Both the position numbers and the translations under genes were made by a program. Source: Methylophaga sp. (GTDB taxonomy: Bacteria; Pseudomonadota; Gammaproteobacteria; Nitrosococcales; Methylophagaceae). From it: DNA of 64,000 nucleotides. Position 1 is the first letter of the stretch. Each line of letters opens with the position of its first letter. The notes below the pieces were generated by a model. The model did no database searches. It saw only the letters and a list, made by a program, of their open reading frames with translations, and was not told the origin of the DNA. Positions 1 through 9,797 of this stretch are shown one piece after another. Where the stretch lies: the NCBI GenBank assembly GCA_002733715.2, contig NVWQ02000055.1:99748-163747 (forward strand), given 5' to 3'.

Positions 1-1416
1 ATCACTAAATTGACCTACTAATCCCGTATCTAAATTAGTATCAACCGTATCAACTTCTTTTTTCTCATAAGCATAACGGCCAGATAATGTGAGTGCCAAC
101 TGATCGCTTAAATCAAAACCCACGGAACCAAAGAGCGCCCAATTACGTGTGCTTTCATCACTCACCGACGAAAGACTTGGAGCTAAGCCTCGTGCAACGG
201 GATCAACTGCAAGTGGCGCACCGGGTACAAAAGCATCTCTTGTTTTACTGTTTTTATCTAAATCATAAAAATAGGCACCTGCCATCCAGCGTATAGACTG
301 ATCAACTGAAGTCAATCTCAACTCTTGACTAAACTCATTCTGATCTACTTTTTCTTCACTAAAACGAATTGTGCTTGCTTGATAATCACTGTCAAATGCA
401 TTATCAAGTTCTAAATCGTTATATCCTGTTATTGATGTAAATGTTACGTTATCTAAGTCCCAGTTAAGCTGGAAAGAGGTTGTGACATTATCACGATCAT
501 TATGGCCTGGAGTCACAGCAAAACCATTTGTCAAACTGGGTAAATCACCGCCAAAACTTTGGAAGTCATTAAACAGAACGCCAGGTCCAAACGCTGCAAC
601 ATTAACAGGGTTTGTTGAAAAATCTTGATTATTTTCAACAAACTGTACTGCATCATCTCCATCATTGGTGTTTTCAACACCTATACGAAACACCATTTCT
701 ATATCATCTGTTGGCAAAGCTAATAATGATAACGAATAATTATTGCTTTGTTTTTCATCTAAATTTCCACCCGTTAGCTCATTTTTATAAAAGCCATCAA
801 AACCTGAATGCATTGCCCCCACACGATAAAACAAGGTATCTTCTGTTATTGCTCCACTATAAGAAACACGTGCGTCTTTGCGGCCTTCATTACCCAAGGT
901 AACCTCTAATTTACCTTCGCCATCATTATCTGGCTGTTTAGTTACATAATTTATCGCACCAGCAAAAGTGTTTCTACCGTACAACGCACTTTGAGGTCCT
1001 TTTGCTACCTCAATTCGTTCAATCTCATCGCCAAACATGGCTTCCATCGCGCCACGTGATTCTTGATATACACCATCGATAAAGAAACCAACATTGGGCT
1101 CACCAATGGTTGTATTCATTCCGCGAATAACAGGATTACCAACTCGCCCACCAAATAAAGGTGTGTAAGTAAACCCTGGCGTCATCATGGCGATATCTTC
1201 AATACTTTGCAGGTCCGCATCTTTAATTAACTGTGCTGAAAAAGCAGTAATCGCAATAGGCACTTCTTGTAGCGTTTCTTCACGCTTCCGTGTCGTTACG
1301 ACCATTTCACCTAAACTTAGTGAATCGGCTCCCGTATCAGAATCTTCAGCAAAAGCAATCGCGGGTAATGACATTATCTGACAGCAGGCCAGACTAAGAA
1401 TAGTACGTTTAAACAT
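1..1416 (-). CDS. TonB-dependent outer membrane receptor (partial, 3' end beyond window)
   Basis: I read this frame by hand because the ORF track lists only closed ORFs. It stays open for 472 codons from an ATG at 1416 to the window edge. The start follows AAGGAGAG. The product begins with a signal peptide (MFKRTILSLACCQ, cleavage near AIAFA/EDSD). A TonB-box-like stretch (LGEMVVTTRKREE) and a plug domain with PVIRGMNTT and GPQSALYGRNTFAG follow, then the start of a beta-barrel. Members of this family import ferric siderophores, cobalamin or other bulky ligands using TonB energy. The substrate cannot be told from sequence. It is divergent from the RND efflux pair with a 221-bp gap. The C-terminal barrel is missing only because the window ends. 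Confidence 0.9.
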   Translation of the reverse strand, partial: MFKRTILSLACCQIMSLPAIAFAEDSDTGADSLSLGEMVVTTRKREETLQEVPIAITAFSAQLIKDADLQSIEDIAMMTPGFTYTPLFGGRVGNPVIRGMNTTIGEPNVGFFIDGVYQESRGAMEAMFGDEIERIEVAKGPQSALYGRNTFAGAINYVTKQPDNDGEGKLEVTLGNEGRKDARVSYSGAITEDTLFYRVGAMHSGFDGFYKNELTGGNLDEKQSNNYSLSLLALPTDDIEMVFRIGVENTNDGDDAVQFVENNQDFSTNPVNVAAFGPGVLFNDFQSFGGDLPSLTNGFAVTPGHNDRDNVTTSFQLNWDLDNVTFTSITGYNDLELDNAFDSDYQASTIRFSEEKVDQNEFSQELRLTSVDQSIRWMAGAYFYDLDKNSKTRDAFVPGAPLAVDPVARGLAPSLSSVSDESTRNWALFGSVGFDLSDQLALTLSGRYAYEKKEVDTVDTNLDTGLVGQFSD

Positions 1417-1637
1417 GTTTTTTCTCTCCTTAAAGTTTTACACACAAACAGCTATATTAACGATAAAACCCATAGTTAGTACTTGCTTGCAGCATCAAAC
1501 GATAACTAATATATATTTGAATGGCAAGCATATAACACCTTGATTTTAAAGAATGTGCGTTATCTCTTGTTTTTCAAAACTCTATATGCGCTACAATCGC
1601 TCTACACTACTATAATTAAAGCATGTGAATTACATCA

Positions 1638-2705
1638 ATGAATAATGGAAAATACTTAGCAGTTCAAGGACGATGGCTTTGCCTATTAATTGCCACTCTT
1701 TTTTTTAGTAGCTACTTTAGCTCTGTCCGTGCAGAAGAGGATGCAGCGCAACAAGTCGCAACACCCGTATCAAGTACGACACTAGATAAAATTTTATTTT
1801 TTCCTTCACGCGAAGCTCCAGCAACGGTTGTGAGCCTCAATAACAGCATGATAAGCGCAGAAATTTCAGGTGAAATTCTTGAGATATTAGTTCAAACAGG
1901 CGATGAAGTTAAAAAAGATGAGGTTCTAGCTAAAATTGATTGTGAGCCTTATCAAATCGCTAAACAACGGGCTAATGCGGCGCTTAATTCTGGCTATGCA
2001 CGTAGCAAATATGCCAAACAACGCCAGAAAGATGCCGAAAAATTACGAAATAGTCGTGCTATTTCTGCAGATCAACTTAATATGCGTAGCTCTGAAGCCA
2101 ATGCGCTAGCATCTGAAATAGGGGTGCTAGCGGCTGATTTAAAAGAGGCAAAACGTCGTATCACCAAATGTATTATCACTGCGCCTTTTGATGCCGTTGT
2201 TGTTGAGCGGCAAGCTAGCGTGGGAGACTACACTAGCCCAGGTTCAGTTTTAGTCAAGCTATTAGATCTTAATAACTTAGAGGTGAGTGCTAAAATCCAA
2301 CAGCAAGATGTAGACAGCCTAAAAATTGCCGGAACCATTTCCTTTATCGCATCAGGTAAAACATATCCTGTAACGAACCGTACTGTCGTTCCATTGGTAG
2401 ATAGTCGAATTCGTAGCTATGAAGCACGTCTTGATTTTACTAAAGATGTTGCCTCCACCGGCTCTGCTGGCCGCCTGCGATGGGAAAGCGATCAGGTTCA
2501 TATCCCTGCCGATTACCTTGTTAAGCGAAATGAACAGCTAGGCATATTTATAAACAAAGATGGCACCGCTTCTTTTCATCTGCTTGATGCGGTGGGAAAC
2601 GGCCTACCCGCTGCTATTGATTTGCCTGAAAATACAGAGGTAATAACAACTGGGCGATATGGCCTTGTTGATGGCCAAGCTATAAAAATAGTTAACCCTC
2701 AATGA
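1638..2705 (+). CDS. RND efflux periplasmic adaptor (HlyD/MFP family)
   Basis: This 355-aa protein starts with a signal peptide (residues about 13-32, ending near SSVRAEED). A split barrel-sandwich (lipoyl-like) domain with VQTGDEVKKDEVLAKID and a helical hairpin around residues 110-180 follow, then a beta-barrel region with the DYTSPGSVLVKLLD motif. This is the membrane fusion protein layout. It should bridge the downstream RND permease to an outer membrane channel, but no outer membrane factor gene is present here. Its stop codon lies at the left edge of a repeat element that separates it from the permease gene. Confidence 0.9.
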   Translation: MNNGKYLAVQGRWLCLLIATLFFSSYFSSVRAEEDAAQQVATPVSSTTLDKILFFPSREAPATVVSLNNSMISAEISGEILEILVQTGDEVKKDEVLAKIDCEPYQIAKQRANAALNSGYARSKYAKQRQKDAEKLRNSRAISADQLNMRSSEANALASEIGVLAADLKEAKRRITKCIITAPFDAVVVERQASVGDYTSPGSVLVKLLDLNNLEVSAKIQQQDVDSLKIAGTISFIASGKTYPVTNRTVVPLVDSRIRSYEARLDFTKDVASTGSAGRLRWESDQVHIPADYLVKRNEQLGIFINKDGTASFHLLDAVGNGLPAAIDLPENTEVITTGRYGLVDGQAIKIVNPQ

Positions 2706-2841
2706 TACCCGTGACAGCTAAAACTACTGCTTTCAGCTTTTTACCCTACCGTGGCTACCGTATGTGGTTAGCGGGAGTCGTGCTTGCACTCAGATTCCGG
2801 CTAAAAGCCTACCGGAATGACATTGACTTCACTTGGGTATA
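2704..2841. repeat. MITE-like foldback element between efflux adaptor and permease genes
   Basis: The right end ACTTGGGTATA is the inverse of the TATACCCAAGTGAAATCAAT left end of the element at 45291. The left end GATACCCGTGAC is a weaker match. It contains the palindrome GATTCCGGCTAAAAGCC/TACCGGAATGAC. It overlaps the adaptor stop codon and ends four bases before the permease start codon. Confidence 0.6.
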
Positions 2842-2845
2842 AAAC

Positions 2846-5800
2846 ATGTATCGTAAGCTTCTCACTAATACGGTTCTAGTTAACCTCACTTTCTTGCTTG
2901 TTGTTATTGCAGGTTGGATTAGCTACACCTCGATGCCGCGCGAGCAAGATCCCGATGTGAATTTTAATTGGGTTGTTATTAGTACTTCTTGGCCGGGCGC
3001 TACAGCTGAAGATGTTGAAAATCAAATTACCAACCCTCTTGAAGATGAAATCGAAAAAGTACCTGATGTAAATAGGGTGTCGAGCAGTAGCCGAGTTTCA
3101 TTTTCATTTATTACCGTACGCTTTTCTGACATGGAACCGAGTTTGTTTCGTCAGCGCGTTGAAGAAATGCGTCGCGGCATTCAGTCTGCCGTTGACAATT
3201 TGCCACCCGATGCAAAGCAACCCCTTGTTACCGAACTGTCTAGCTCAAATACCTATCCAACTGCTGTTATCACAGTTTCAGGCATTGAAAATGATGAATT
3301 ACTTAGAAAAACCTCACGCAATGTTGCAAAAGATATTGCGCGTATAAAAGGGGTTGATCGTGCTGACACATGGGGCACCGAAGATCCAGAATTACAGGTG
3401 CTCTTCAGCCCGGAGAGCTTGATTGGTTTGGGTGTGTCGCCGACCGTCTTATCTAACACCGTGAATGCTTATTTTAGAGATCTCACAGCAGGTAGCATTC
3501 AACTAGGTGAACAGCAATGGCGCGTTAGACTAAGCGGCACTAGTAACGACCCAAGTTATCTTGCTGAGCTACCTATTTTAACCGTTGAAGGAGAACTTCC
3601 CCTTCGGAGTGTTGCAACCATTGTTCGTGGTCAAGAAAGGCCCGCCCAGCTAGTTTCATATGAAGGCCGACCAGCCTCGATGATATCCGTATTTAAACGA
3701 GGAAACGCCAACAGTCTTGCCTTGCTGGAAAATCTGCAAGCCTATGTCTACGAGCGCAATTACGCGTTAGCGGATCAAGGGATCCAACATGATATTGTCG
3801 ACGATCAAACTGTAGCAACACGCACCGCTATCGGAATGATGGAAAGAAATGCCGTTATTGGTCTTATTCTAGTTATGTTGGTTACAGGATTATTTCTCGG
3901 TTGGAAAATTGCCCTATTTACCGGTATGGGACTTATCTTTTCTTTGATGGGATCTTTCTGGATTTTATCTGCCATGGGCGAAACCTTAAATATTATGGTT
4001 TTGCTTGGTGTCGTTATTGTTTTGGGAATGCTGGTTGATGATGCTGTGGTGGTGGTTGAATCCATGTATGTCAATCTCAGAAAAGGCATGTCAAGTACCG
4101 AAGCCGCAATAAGCACTGTCGATGAAATGTGGGTTCCCGTCATGGTGTCATCGCTCACCACCATTGCCGCATTTTTACCGCTTATTTTGTTGCCCGGTAT
4201 TTTGGGCCAATTTATGCGTGTAGTGCCTATTGTTGTCTCCGTTGCTTTAGTTGTTAGTTTAGTTGAAGCTTTCTGGTTGCTACCTTCACATATTATTTTT
4301 TCAAATACGAATCCTGCAAAAATCACCTCTATTCAGCGCATACGAAACCGTGTTACAAACTGGATACGTCATCGCTATGTCAATGTACTTATACCTGTTA
4401 TGCGCTTTCCTAAAACAAGCATATCTATAGGAGGACTATTAAGCTTGCTAGCGGTATTTGCCGTAACAACCAACGTGGTTCGCGTTGACTTTTTTGCTAA
4501 CGACCCTATTCGCTTGTTTTACCTTAATGTCTATATGCCTGCTGGCAGCTCTTTAAGTAATACCGACGATGTTCTTAAAAAACTTGACTTGAAAATTCGT
4601 CAAACAGTTGATGCTAAAGAGCTTCGTTCTATCACCACAACAGCAGGGGTATTACTCACCGAAACGGAGCCACTGTTTGGCGACAGTATGGGGCAAATAA
4701 TGTTCAGCCTGCCCGCTAGAACGGCAGATTTAATGTCTGTTGATGAGTTGATTGAAGAAGTTCGACTTGCCATTTATGGTGTACCCGGCCCGACAGATCT
4801 ATCCTTCTTGCGCCGCAACACTGGGCCACCAAGTGAAAGCCCAATCAGTGTAAAGGTACGTGGCGACAAGATAGAACAGTTACGTCTAGCAACAGCAGCT
4901 TTAGAGCAGATCATGGCAACAATACCTGGCATTCAGGATCTTCACAGTGATGATGCCAGCTCAGGTGCGCAGCTCACGCTTAAGCTTAATCCTGATGCAA
5001 TTACCCGGGCTCAACTTAACCCTGCAGATATTGCAGAAATTTTACGCTTATATGTTGACGGCTCCATCGTTGCTAATATGCGTTTTGAAGGTGAGAAATG
5101 GAATGTGCGAGTACGTGCACAGCCTAGCTCATTGCAAGATATAAAATCCTTTTTAAGCCATCCTGTTGGTTTAGCAGACGGGAGTGAAATTGCATTAGAA
5201 CAACTAGTTACCTATTCATCAGCCTATGCTGAAGGTACGATTCATCACCGGAACTTTAGACGCACGATCACCTTAGAAGCGGATCTTGATTCCGAACTAA
5301 ATAACAGTATTTCTGCAAACGCACAAATTGCAGAAAAATGGCAAGAAATTGCCCATAACTACCCAGATGTAAGCTTAGATTTTTCTGGCGAAATGGATGA
5401 CATTAAAGAAAGCCTAAATGGCATGGCCGTATTATTTTTGTTTGGCATCGGCTTAATTTACATGATTCTTGGCACACAGTTTAAAAGCTATACCCAACCT
5501 CTGCTTATTCTTGCAACAGTGCCGATGGCCTTTACGGGCGTTATTATCGGCCTCATTGTAAGTAACAACCCTCTAAGCTTGTATACCTTATATGGGGTGA
5601 TTGCACTTGCTGGAATTGTTGCTAACGATGCGATTGTTTTGATCTCTACCGCCAACCGTAACCTTGCCAAAGGCATGTCGCTGGCTCACGCCATTGTCAA
5701 AGCATCACAACGCCGTGTAATGCCCATTTTAATTACAACCGTCACCACAATGGCCGGCCTCTTTTCATTGGCTTCAGGCTTAGGTGGAAAATCTCTAATG

Positions 5801-6367
5801 TGGGGACCACTGGCGACAGCTATTGTATGGGGTTTAGGTTTTGCCACTATTTTAACTTTATTAATTATTCCACCGCTATACGCGTTCATTATGCGTAATA
5901 AAACCGGTAAAAAGGCTACTCTGGCTTCGCCTCCGTTGCTACCTGATAGTTCTGGCGGCGTCATGGCTTCGCTCAATAACTTGTCATCATTCTTCAGTCG
6001 AGAGCGTCAAATAGACAAGGCGGGCTTAGATGAAATTGCAGCACATTCTTCACTTAAAATAATGTATGAAATGGCAACTAAAGCGTTTGAAGAGGGGGAT
6101 GCGGAACTAGCTATTCGCCACTTCCAAGCACTGGCAAAACACCTGCCCAATAATTTCACCATTAACTTGATGGCAGCGCAGTCAATCATGTTGTATATGC
6201 AAAGCATTGGTTGGGATATTGGTTATCTTGATCGCGCAAAACGTTATTTTGCCAAAGCAAAACAGGTGCATCCTGATGACGCCCGCGTGGTTCATCTTGC
6301 GGCGCTAATCAAAGAGCTTGATACCGACGGTGATGTAGAAATAAACTGGGAAAAACTAGCGAAATAA
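2846..6367 (+). CDS. RND efflux permease (AcrB/MexB-like) with C-terminal TPR-like extension
   Basis: This 1173-aa inner membrane proton-drug antiporter has 12 predicted membrane segments in two repeats with large periplasmic loops. The proton-relay segment GMLVDDAVVVVE (about residues 397-408) carries the expected Asp pair, and the second-half equivalent is GIVANDAIVLI. The first residues (about 10-28) form the first membrane helix. Typical AcrB proteins end near residue 1030-1050. Here about 110 extra residues (from about 1060) are cytosolic, alpha-helical and TPR-like (EEGDAELAIRHFQALAKHLPNN, LDRAKRYFAKAKQVHPDDARV). The start has no evident Shine-Dalgarno because a repeat element ends just upstream. 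An in-frame TAA two codons upstream excludes an earlier start. The substrate is unknown. Confidence 0.92.
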   Translation: MYRKLLTNTVLVNLTFLLVVIAGWISYTSMPREQDPDVNFNWVVISTSWPGATAEDVENQITNPLEDEIEKVPDVNRVSSSSRVSFSFITVRFSDMEPSLFRQRVEEMRRGIQSAVDNLPPDAKQPLVTELSSSNTYPTAVITVSGIENDELLRKTSRNVAKDIARIKGVDRADTWGTEDPELQVLFSPESLIGLGVSPTVLSNTVNAYFRDLTAGSIQLGEQQWRVRLSGTSNDPSYLAELPILTVEGELPLRSVATIVRGQERPAQLVSYEGRPASMISVFKRGNANSLALLENLQAYVYERNYALADQGIQHDIVDDQTVATRTAIGMMERNAVIGLILVMLVTGLFLGWKIALFTGMGLIFSLMGSFWILSAMGETLNIMVLLGVVIVLGMLVDDAVVVVESMYVNLRKGMSSTEAAISTVDEMWVPVMVSSLTTIAAFLPLILLPGILGQFMRVVPIVVSVALVVSLVEAFWLLPSHIIFSNTNPAKITSIQRIRNRVTNWIRHRYVNVLIPVMRFPKTSISIGGLLSLLAVFAVTTNVVRVDFFANDPIRLFYLNVYMPAGSSLSNTDDVLKKLDLKIRQTVDAKELRSITTTAGVLLTETEPLFGDSMGQIMFSLPARTADLMSVDELIEEVRLAIYGVPGPTDLSFLRRNTGPPSESPISVKVRGDKIEQLRLATAALEQIMATIPGIQDLHSDDASSGAQLTLKLNPDAITRAQLNPADIAEILRLYVDGSIVANMRFEGEKWNVRVRAQPSSLQDIKSFLSHPVGLADGSEIALEQLVTYSSAYAEGTIHHRNFRRTITLEADLDSELNNSISANAQIAEKWQEIAHNYPDVSLDFSGEMDDIKESLNGMAVLFLFGIGLIYMILGTQFKSYTQPLLILATVPMAFTGVIIGLIVSNNPLSLYTLYGVIALAGIVANDAIVLISTANRNLAKGMSLAHAIVKASQRRVMPILITTVTTMAGLFSLASGLGGKSLMWGPLATAIVWGLGFATILTLLIIPPLYAFIMRNKTGKKATLASPPLLPDSSGGVMASLNNLSSFFSRERQIDKAGLDEIAAHSSLKIMYEMATKAFEEGDAELAIRHFQALAKHLPNNFTINLMAAQSIMLYMQSIGWDIGYLDRAKRYFAKAKQVHPDDARVVHLAALIKELDTDGDVEINWEKLAK

Positions 6368-6380
6368 ATTAAGTTGAAAT

Positions 6381-6457
6381 TGGCGGAGCGGACGGGATTC
6401 GAACCCGCGACCTCCGGCGTGACAGGCCAGCATTCTAACCAGCTGAACTACCGCTCC
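6381..6457 (-). tRNA. tRNA-Asp (GTC)
   Basis: Read on the minus strand the acceptor stem is GGAGCGG pairing with CCGCTCC, followed by discriminator G and an encoded CCA. The D-arm contains AGCTGGTTAGA, the anticodon loop is CTGTCAC with GTC, and the T-loop is GGTTCGAATCC. The length of 77 nt is the usual size for tRNA-Asp. Confidence 0.97.
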
Positions 6458-6591
6458 ACACCTCTTTGAGTAAGCTTATTGCTAAACCGGAAACTCAAAG
6501 AAGCGGCAAGAATACAGCATATCTTACAAAGATGTTAGCGTTATTTTCATAATAATAGTGAACCTTGAAATAGCCGCACTAAAAGAGCTGA

Positions 6592-8334
6592 TTATTTCCA
6601 GTTATTTTGCTTTGCTGCCTGAAGCTTTGCATAACCTTCAAGCAGTTTTGTGTGTCGCTCAAAGCCTTCCAAACCCAAGCCTGAGCAATGTAAATCATGA
6701 AAAACCGTATCACCTTCCACAATAGCTAGTGCATCTGCGACATTCTGACTTCCATACAAATATTCTAAACCTTGTTGATAATTTGCATACTGGCGCTGCG
6801 GATGCCATTTAATTTCTAGCAATGCTTTTATGCAGCGATGTTGGAGCTGTATTTCGTCGCTCCCTTGTTCAAGCGCCAAACACCAATCAAGCCATTCAAT
6901 TGCTTGCTCATCTTGCAAAGCGAGATACAGCATCGCTTTAATTTCACCTAATCTAATGGTTGCCCACAATGTATCAGGATCAGGTGCCAGCCCAATAAAG
7001 GAGGCAGCCAACGTCTGGTCGTTATATGCACCATCATCCAGGCGTTTTAAAATGTCTTGCCAGCGCTCATTATCACCCTGTTTTAATGTTAAAAAATCTT
7101 CGCGGAATAAGGCTCCTTCGTTATTATTTTCCCAAACAAGTTCATCGACAGGATAAATATCGGACATGCCCGGCACTAAAATACGGCAAGCATAGACATC
7201 TAGGTGCTCATAATCAGCTATGTAAATATCAAAGCCCATATCGTGTATTTTATTGCTCAGATAATCAAACTCATCGGCCGTTTCACTATCATGATCCCAA
7301 TCATAAAACTCATAATCCGGAGTAGATCGGAAAAAGTCATTTGAAATGTAACCACTAGAATCAATAAAGTGCATCTCTAAATTTTGAGGAGAAGCCACTT
7401 CGTCTAAATCAAATGTTGGTGGATGAAAAACATCTAGCTGATCTAAATTCCGACCTTGTAATAACTCTGTCACCGTACGCTCTAAAGCCACCTCAAAACT
7501 CGGATGCGCACCAAAAGAAGCAAACACTGAACCATCTTTCGGGTTGATTAATGTCACACTCATTACTGGGTATTTTCCGCCTAACGACGCATCGGCGACC
7601 TTAAGAATATAGCCATGTTCTTCCAGCTCTTGTATTGATTTTTGAATATCTGGATAACGATCTAAGACGGCTTTTGGCACTTCAGGCAAACAAAGTCCTT
7701 CGGCAATAATTTTATTTTTAACATAGCGTTCGAAAATTTCTGATAGCGATTGAATCCGGGCCTCATTACGCGTATTGCCTGCCGACATGCCATTGCTGAC
7801 AAAAATATTGGCAATAATATTGATCGGGATATAGATTGTTTGCCCATCACGCAGACGATGATATGGCGCAGCACAAATTCCTCGCTCACCTGTTCCAGAG
7901 TTTATATCGAACAATTTATCAGGGCTTAGCTCCTTTTCAGGATCAAAGTAGTCCCATAGGAACTGATCCATCAACCCATCAGGCATCTCTTCTGCCGAAC
8001 TATCAAACCAGCGCTCATTAGGATAATGTACAAATTCATTTTGACTATGCTGCTCGCCAAGATAAAAATCAGCAAAGAAATAATTACAGCTTAGCCGCTC
8101 AAAATATTCTCCCAAAGCACTAGCAAGACATGCTTTTTCTGTTGCGCCTTTGCCATTGGTAAACATTAGCGGGCAGCTTTTGTCGCGAATATGAACGGAA
8201 TACACGTTGCTGACAGGGTTTAACCAAGAGGCCTGTTCTATATCAAAACCAAAGAACTTTAATTTAGCCTCCATCGTTGCAATGCTCGTTTCTAGATCGC
8301 TGTCTTTACCTTTGATATATGTTTTTTCTGTCAT
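6592..8334 (-). CDS. ycaO: YcaO-family protein (E. coli YcaO type, RimO accessory factor)
   Basis: The 580-aa product matches the length of E. coli YcaO (586 aa). The N-terminal region has GKGATEKACLASALGEYFERLS, the glutamate-rich ATP/Mg-binding signature of YcaO enzymes. A second signature, GNTRNEARIQSLSEIFERYVK, lies near residue 190. The C-terminal third is helical and TPR-like. E. coli YcaO assists RimO in beta-methylthiolation of ribosomal protein S12. YcaO homologues in peptide clusters install azolines or thioamides, but no precursor peptide or partner is present here, so the housekeeping role is preferred. It lies downstream of the cytochrome gene, separated by a hairpin. Confidence 0.9.
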   Translation of the reverse strand: MTEKTYIKGKDSDLETSIATMEAKLKFFGFDIEQASWLNPVSNVYSVHIRDKSCPLMFTNGKGATEKACLASALGEYFERLSCNYFFADFYLGEQHSQNEFVHYPNERWFDSSAEEMPDGLMDQFLWDYFDPEKELSPDKLFDINSGTGERGICAAPYHRLRDGQTIYIPINIIANIFVSNGMSAGNTRNEARIQSLSEIFERYVKNKIIAEGLCLPEVPKAVLDRYPDIQKSIQELEEHGYILKVADASLGGKYPVMSVTLINPKDGSVFASFGAHPSFEVALERTVTELLQGRNLDQLDVFHPPTFDLDEVASPQNLEMHFIDSSGYISNDFFRSTPDYEFYDWDHDSETADEFDYLSNKIHDMGFDIYIADYEHLDVYACRILVPGMSDIYPVDELVWENNNEGALFREDFLTLKQGDNERWQDILKRLDDGAYNDQTLAASFIGLAPDPDTLWATIRLGEIKAMLYLALQDEQAIEWLDWCLALEQGSDEIQLQHRCIKALLEIKWHPQRQYANYQQGLEYLYGSQNVADALAIVEGDTVFHDLHCSGLGLEGFERHTKLLEGYAKLQAAKQNNWK

Positions 8335-8356
8335 AATTTATCTTCTTGAATAAAAT

Positions 8357-8398
8357 AAGGCCTCACCAGAATTTGTTCTCGCAAGGCCTTTCTTTTTA
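8357..8398. terminator. Probable terminator between cytochrome c and ycaO
   Basis: A seven-bp stem AAGGCCT/AGGCCTT has a 20-nt loop. The plus strand continues as TCTTTTTAG; the minus strand continues as ATTTTATT. It lies 15 bp beyond the cytochrome stop on the minus strand. The long loop and short U-run make it a modest terminator. Confidence 0.5.
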
Positions 8399-8413
8399 GT
8401 TTGGCTTAAATTT

Positions 8414-9073
8414 TTAATTCTGCTTTTTAGGTTTGACGTTACCAATTGCGCCATCAGACCGTGCGTTTAGATAGCTATAAATTTGATCGAAGTTTTCCAT
8501 GACTTTAACGTTGGCCTTCCATGCCGGCATACTACCAATTTGGCCTGATTTACCATTTTCGACTGTTGCAAAAAATTCTTCTTTGCTAAGTGTTTTTACA
8601 CTTTCAAGTAAATTTGCACCAAGCCCTCCATCATCAAGACCCATGCCATATTTAGCATGACAACGAGCACACCAGTTACGAAACAATTTAAATCCAGCAT
8701 AACTCTCGGCATCCAACTTGTTTCCATCAACAACACTGTATAACGCCTCATCCTCTGAGGAAGTGGCCACTGAATCAGAAGTTGTAGGGGCAGAAGGCTC
8801 TGTCGCCACCTCTGGTTTCAGTGTTGGTACTGTCATTTCTGGTTCTGGTTCTGCTACTTCTGGAGTCGGCGCGGGTTCCTCTTTCGCCACAAGCTCTTCT
8901 TTTGGAGTAACGGCCTCAACCACTTCTTTCGCCGGAATATCTGTAAACACCGCCTCTGTTTTTGTCATATACCCATCATTACTGCCATGCAGCGCAGGCC
9001 ATATCGCCAACATAAAAAATGCAGTTAGAGCGGCTGCCCCCAGTGTTATAAAAAGCAATTTTGAACTATTCAT
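8414..9073 (-). CDS. Membrane-anchored c-type cytochrome
   Basis: The 219-aa protein has an N-terminal membrane anchor (about residues 7-27, LLFITLGAAALTAFFMLAIW). A Pro/Glu/Thr-rich linker covers about residues 50-105. A single cytochrome c domain follows, with heme motif CARCH (NWCARCHAKYGMG), a downstream GANLLESVKTLSKEEFFATVENGK segment and SMPAWK supplying the probable axial Met. This is the form of small periplasmic electron carriers or terminal-oxidase feeders. No oxidase or dehydrogenase partner is adjacent, so its specific redox partner is unknown. Confidence 0.85.
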   Translation of the reverse strand: MNSSKLLFITLGAAALTAFFMLAIWPALHGSNDGYMTKTEAVFTDIPAKEVVEAVTPKEELVAKEEPAPTPEVAEPEPEMTVPTLKPEVATEPSAPTTSDSVATSSEDEALYSVVDGNKLDAESYAGFKLFRNWCARCHAKYGMGLDDGGLGANLLESVKTLSKEEFFATVENGKSGQIGSMPAWKANVKVMENFDQIYSYLNARSDGAIGNVKPKKQN

Positions 9074-9160
9074 TATCCAGACTCTCCTAAGTTTATAAAT
9101 CTCACATTGATATTATGGGATAATGATAACTCTTTATCAAACAAACAAGGCCTACAAAAA

Positions 9161-9733
9161 ATGAGCATCGAACAAAGACTTCTGCAACGGAGCAATACTA
9201 GCTGTGAACTATGCAGTGCCGATGCTAATTTATCTGTTTATGAAATCCCCCCAGTTTCAACGGCTACCGAAGAGAATAGCATTTTTCTTTGTAATGCTTG
9301 CCTTGGCCAGATTAACGATCCGGGCACCATCGATCCTAATCATTGGCGTTGTTTAAATGATTCTATGTGGACACCTGTTCCTGCGGTACAAGTTATGGCT
9401 TGGCGCCAACTTAAGCAACTTGAAGGCGAAGGCTGGGCACAAGACTTGCTCGACATGCTTTATCTTGAACCCGAAGTTCAGCAGTGGGCTGAAGCCAATG
9501 GATCGGATGAAGATGATGATCGTACCCCTTCTAAAGATAGTAATGGCACTGATTTGCAAGCAGGTGATAGCGTTACCCTAATTAAAGATCTTGATGTAAA
9601 AGGGGCTGGCTTTACTGCCAAGCGCGGAACAACGGTAAAAAACATTGCTTTAACTGATAATCCCGAACATATTGAAGGTCGAGTGAATGGTACCCGAATA
9701 GTCTTGCTCACCAAATTTTTGAAGAAAGCCTAA
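9161..9733 (+). CDS. PhnA/YjdM-like zinc-ribbon protein
   Basis: The ATG at 9161 (MSIEQRLLQRS) is chosen over the track start at 9107, whose extra 18 residues look unconserved. The product is 190 aa. An N-terminal zinc ribbon has two CxxC knuckles (CELCSAD and CNACLGQ). The C-terminal PhnA domain has DLQAGDSVTLIKDLDVKGAGFTAKRGTTVKNI and ends in RIVLLTKFLKKA. E. coli PhnA/YjdM is about 111 aa; this is the longer two-part form seen in many Proteobacteria. Despite the historical phosphonate name, the function is not established and no phn genes are present here. Confidence 0.85.
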   Translation: MSIEQRLLQRSNTSCELCSADANLSVYEIPPVSTATEENSIFLCNACLGQINDPGTIDPNHWRCLNDSMWTPVPAVQVMAWRQLKQLEGEGWAQDLLDMLYLEPEVQQWAEANGSDEDDDRTPSKDSNGTDLQAGDSVTLIKDLDVKGAGFTAKRGTTVKNIALTDNPEHIEGRVNGTRIVLLTKFLKKA

Positions 9734-9741
9734 ACAAAAAA

Positions 9742-9772
9742 GCGCTTACCTTTCCGGTAAGCGCCTTTTTAT
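9742..9772. terminator. Bidirectional intrinsic terminator
   Basis: GCGCTTACC pairs perfectly with GGTAAGCGC around a five-nt loop. A CTTTTT tract follows on the plus strand and an A-run precedes it, which serves the minus strand. It sits between the convergent phnA-like and LysM genes. Confidence 0.9.
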
Positions 9773-9797
9773 TGCAACGGTTTTTGTTAGAGCGTTG

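Noticed and set aside
3805-4326. 173-aa minus-strand ORF inside the RND permease gene
   Set aside because: It is antisense to a well-supported gene, has low-complexity Thr/Ile/Lys composition and no motif.
6592-8334. RiPP biosynthesis locus based on YcaO
   Set aside because: Length and sequence match the E. coli-type housekeeping YcaO and no precursor, dehydrogenase or transporter gene is adjacent.
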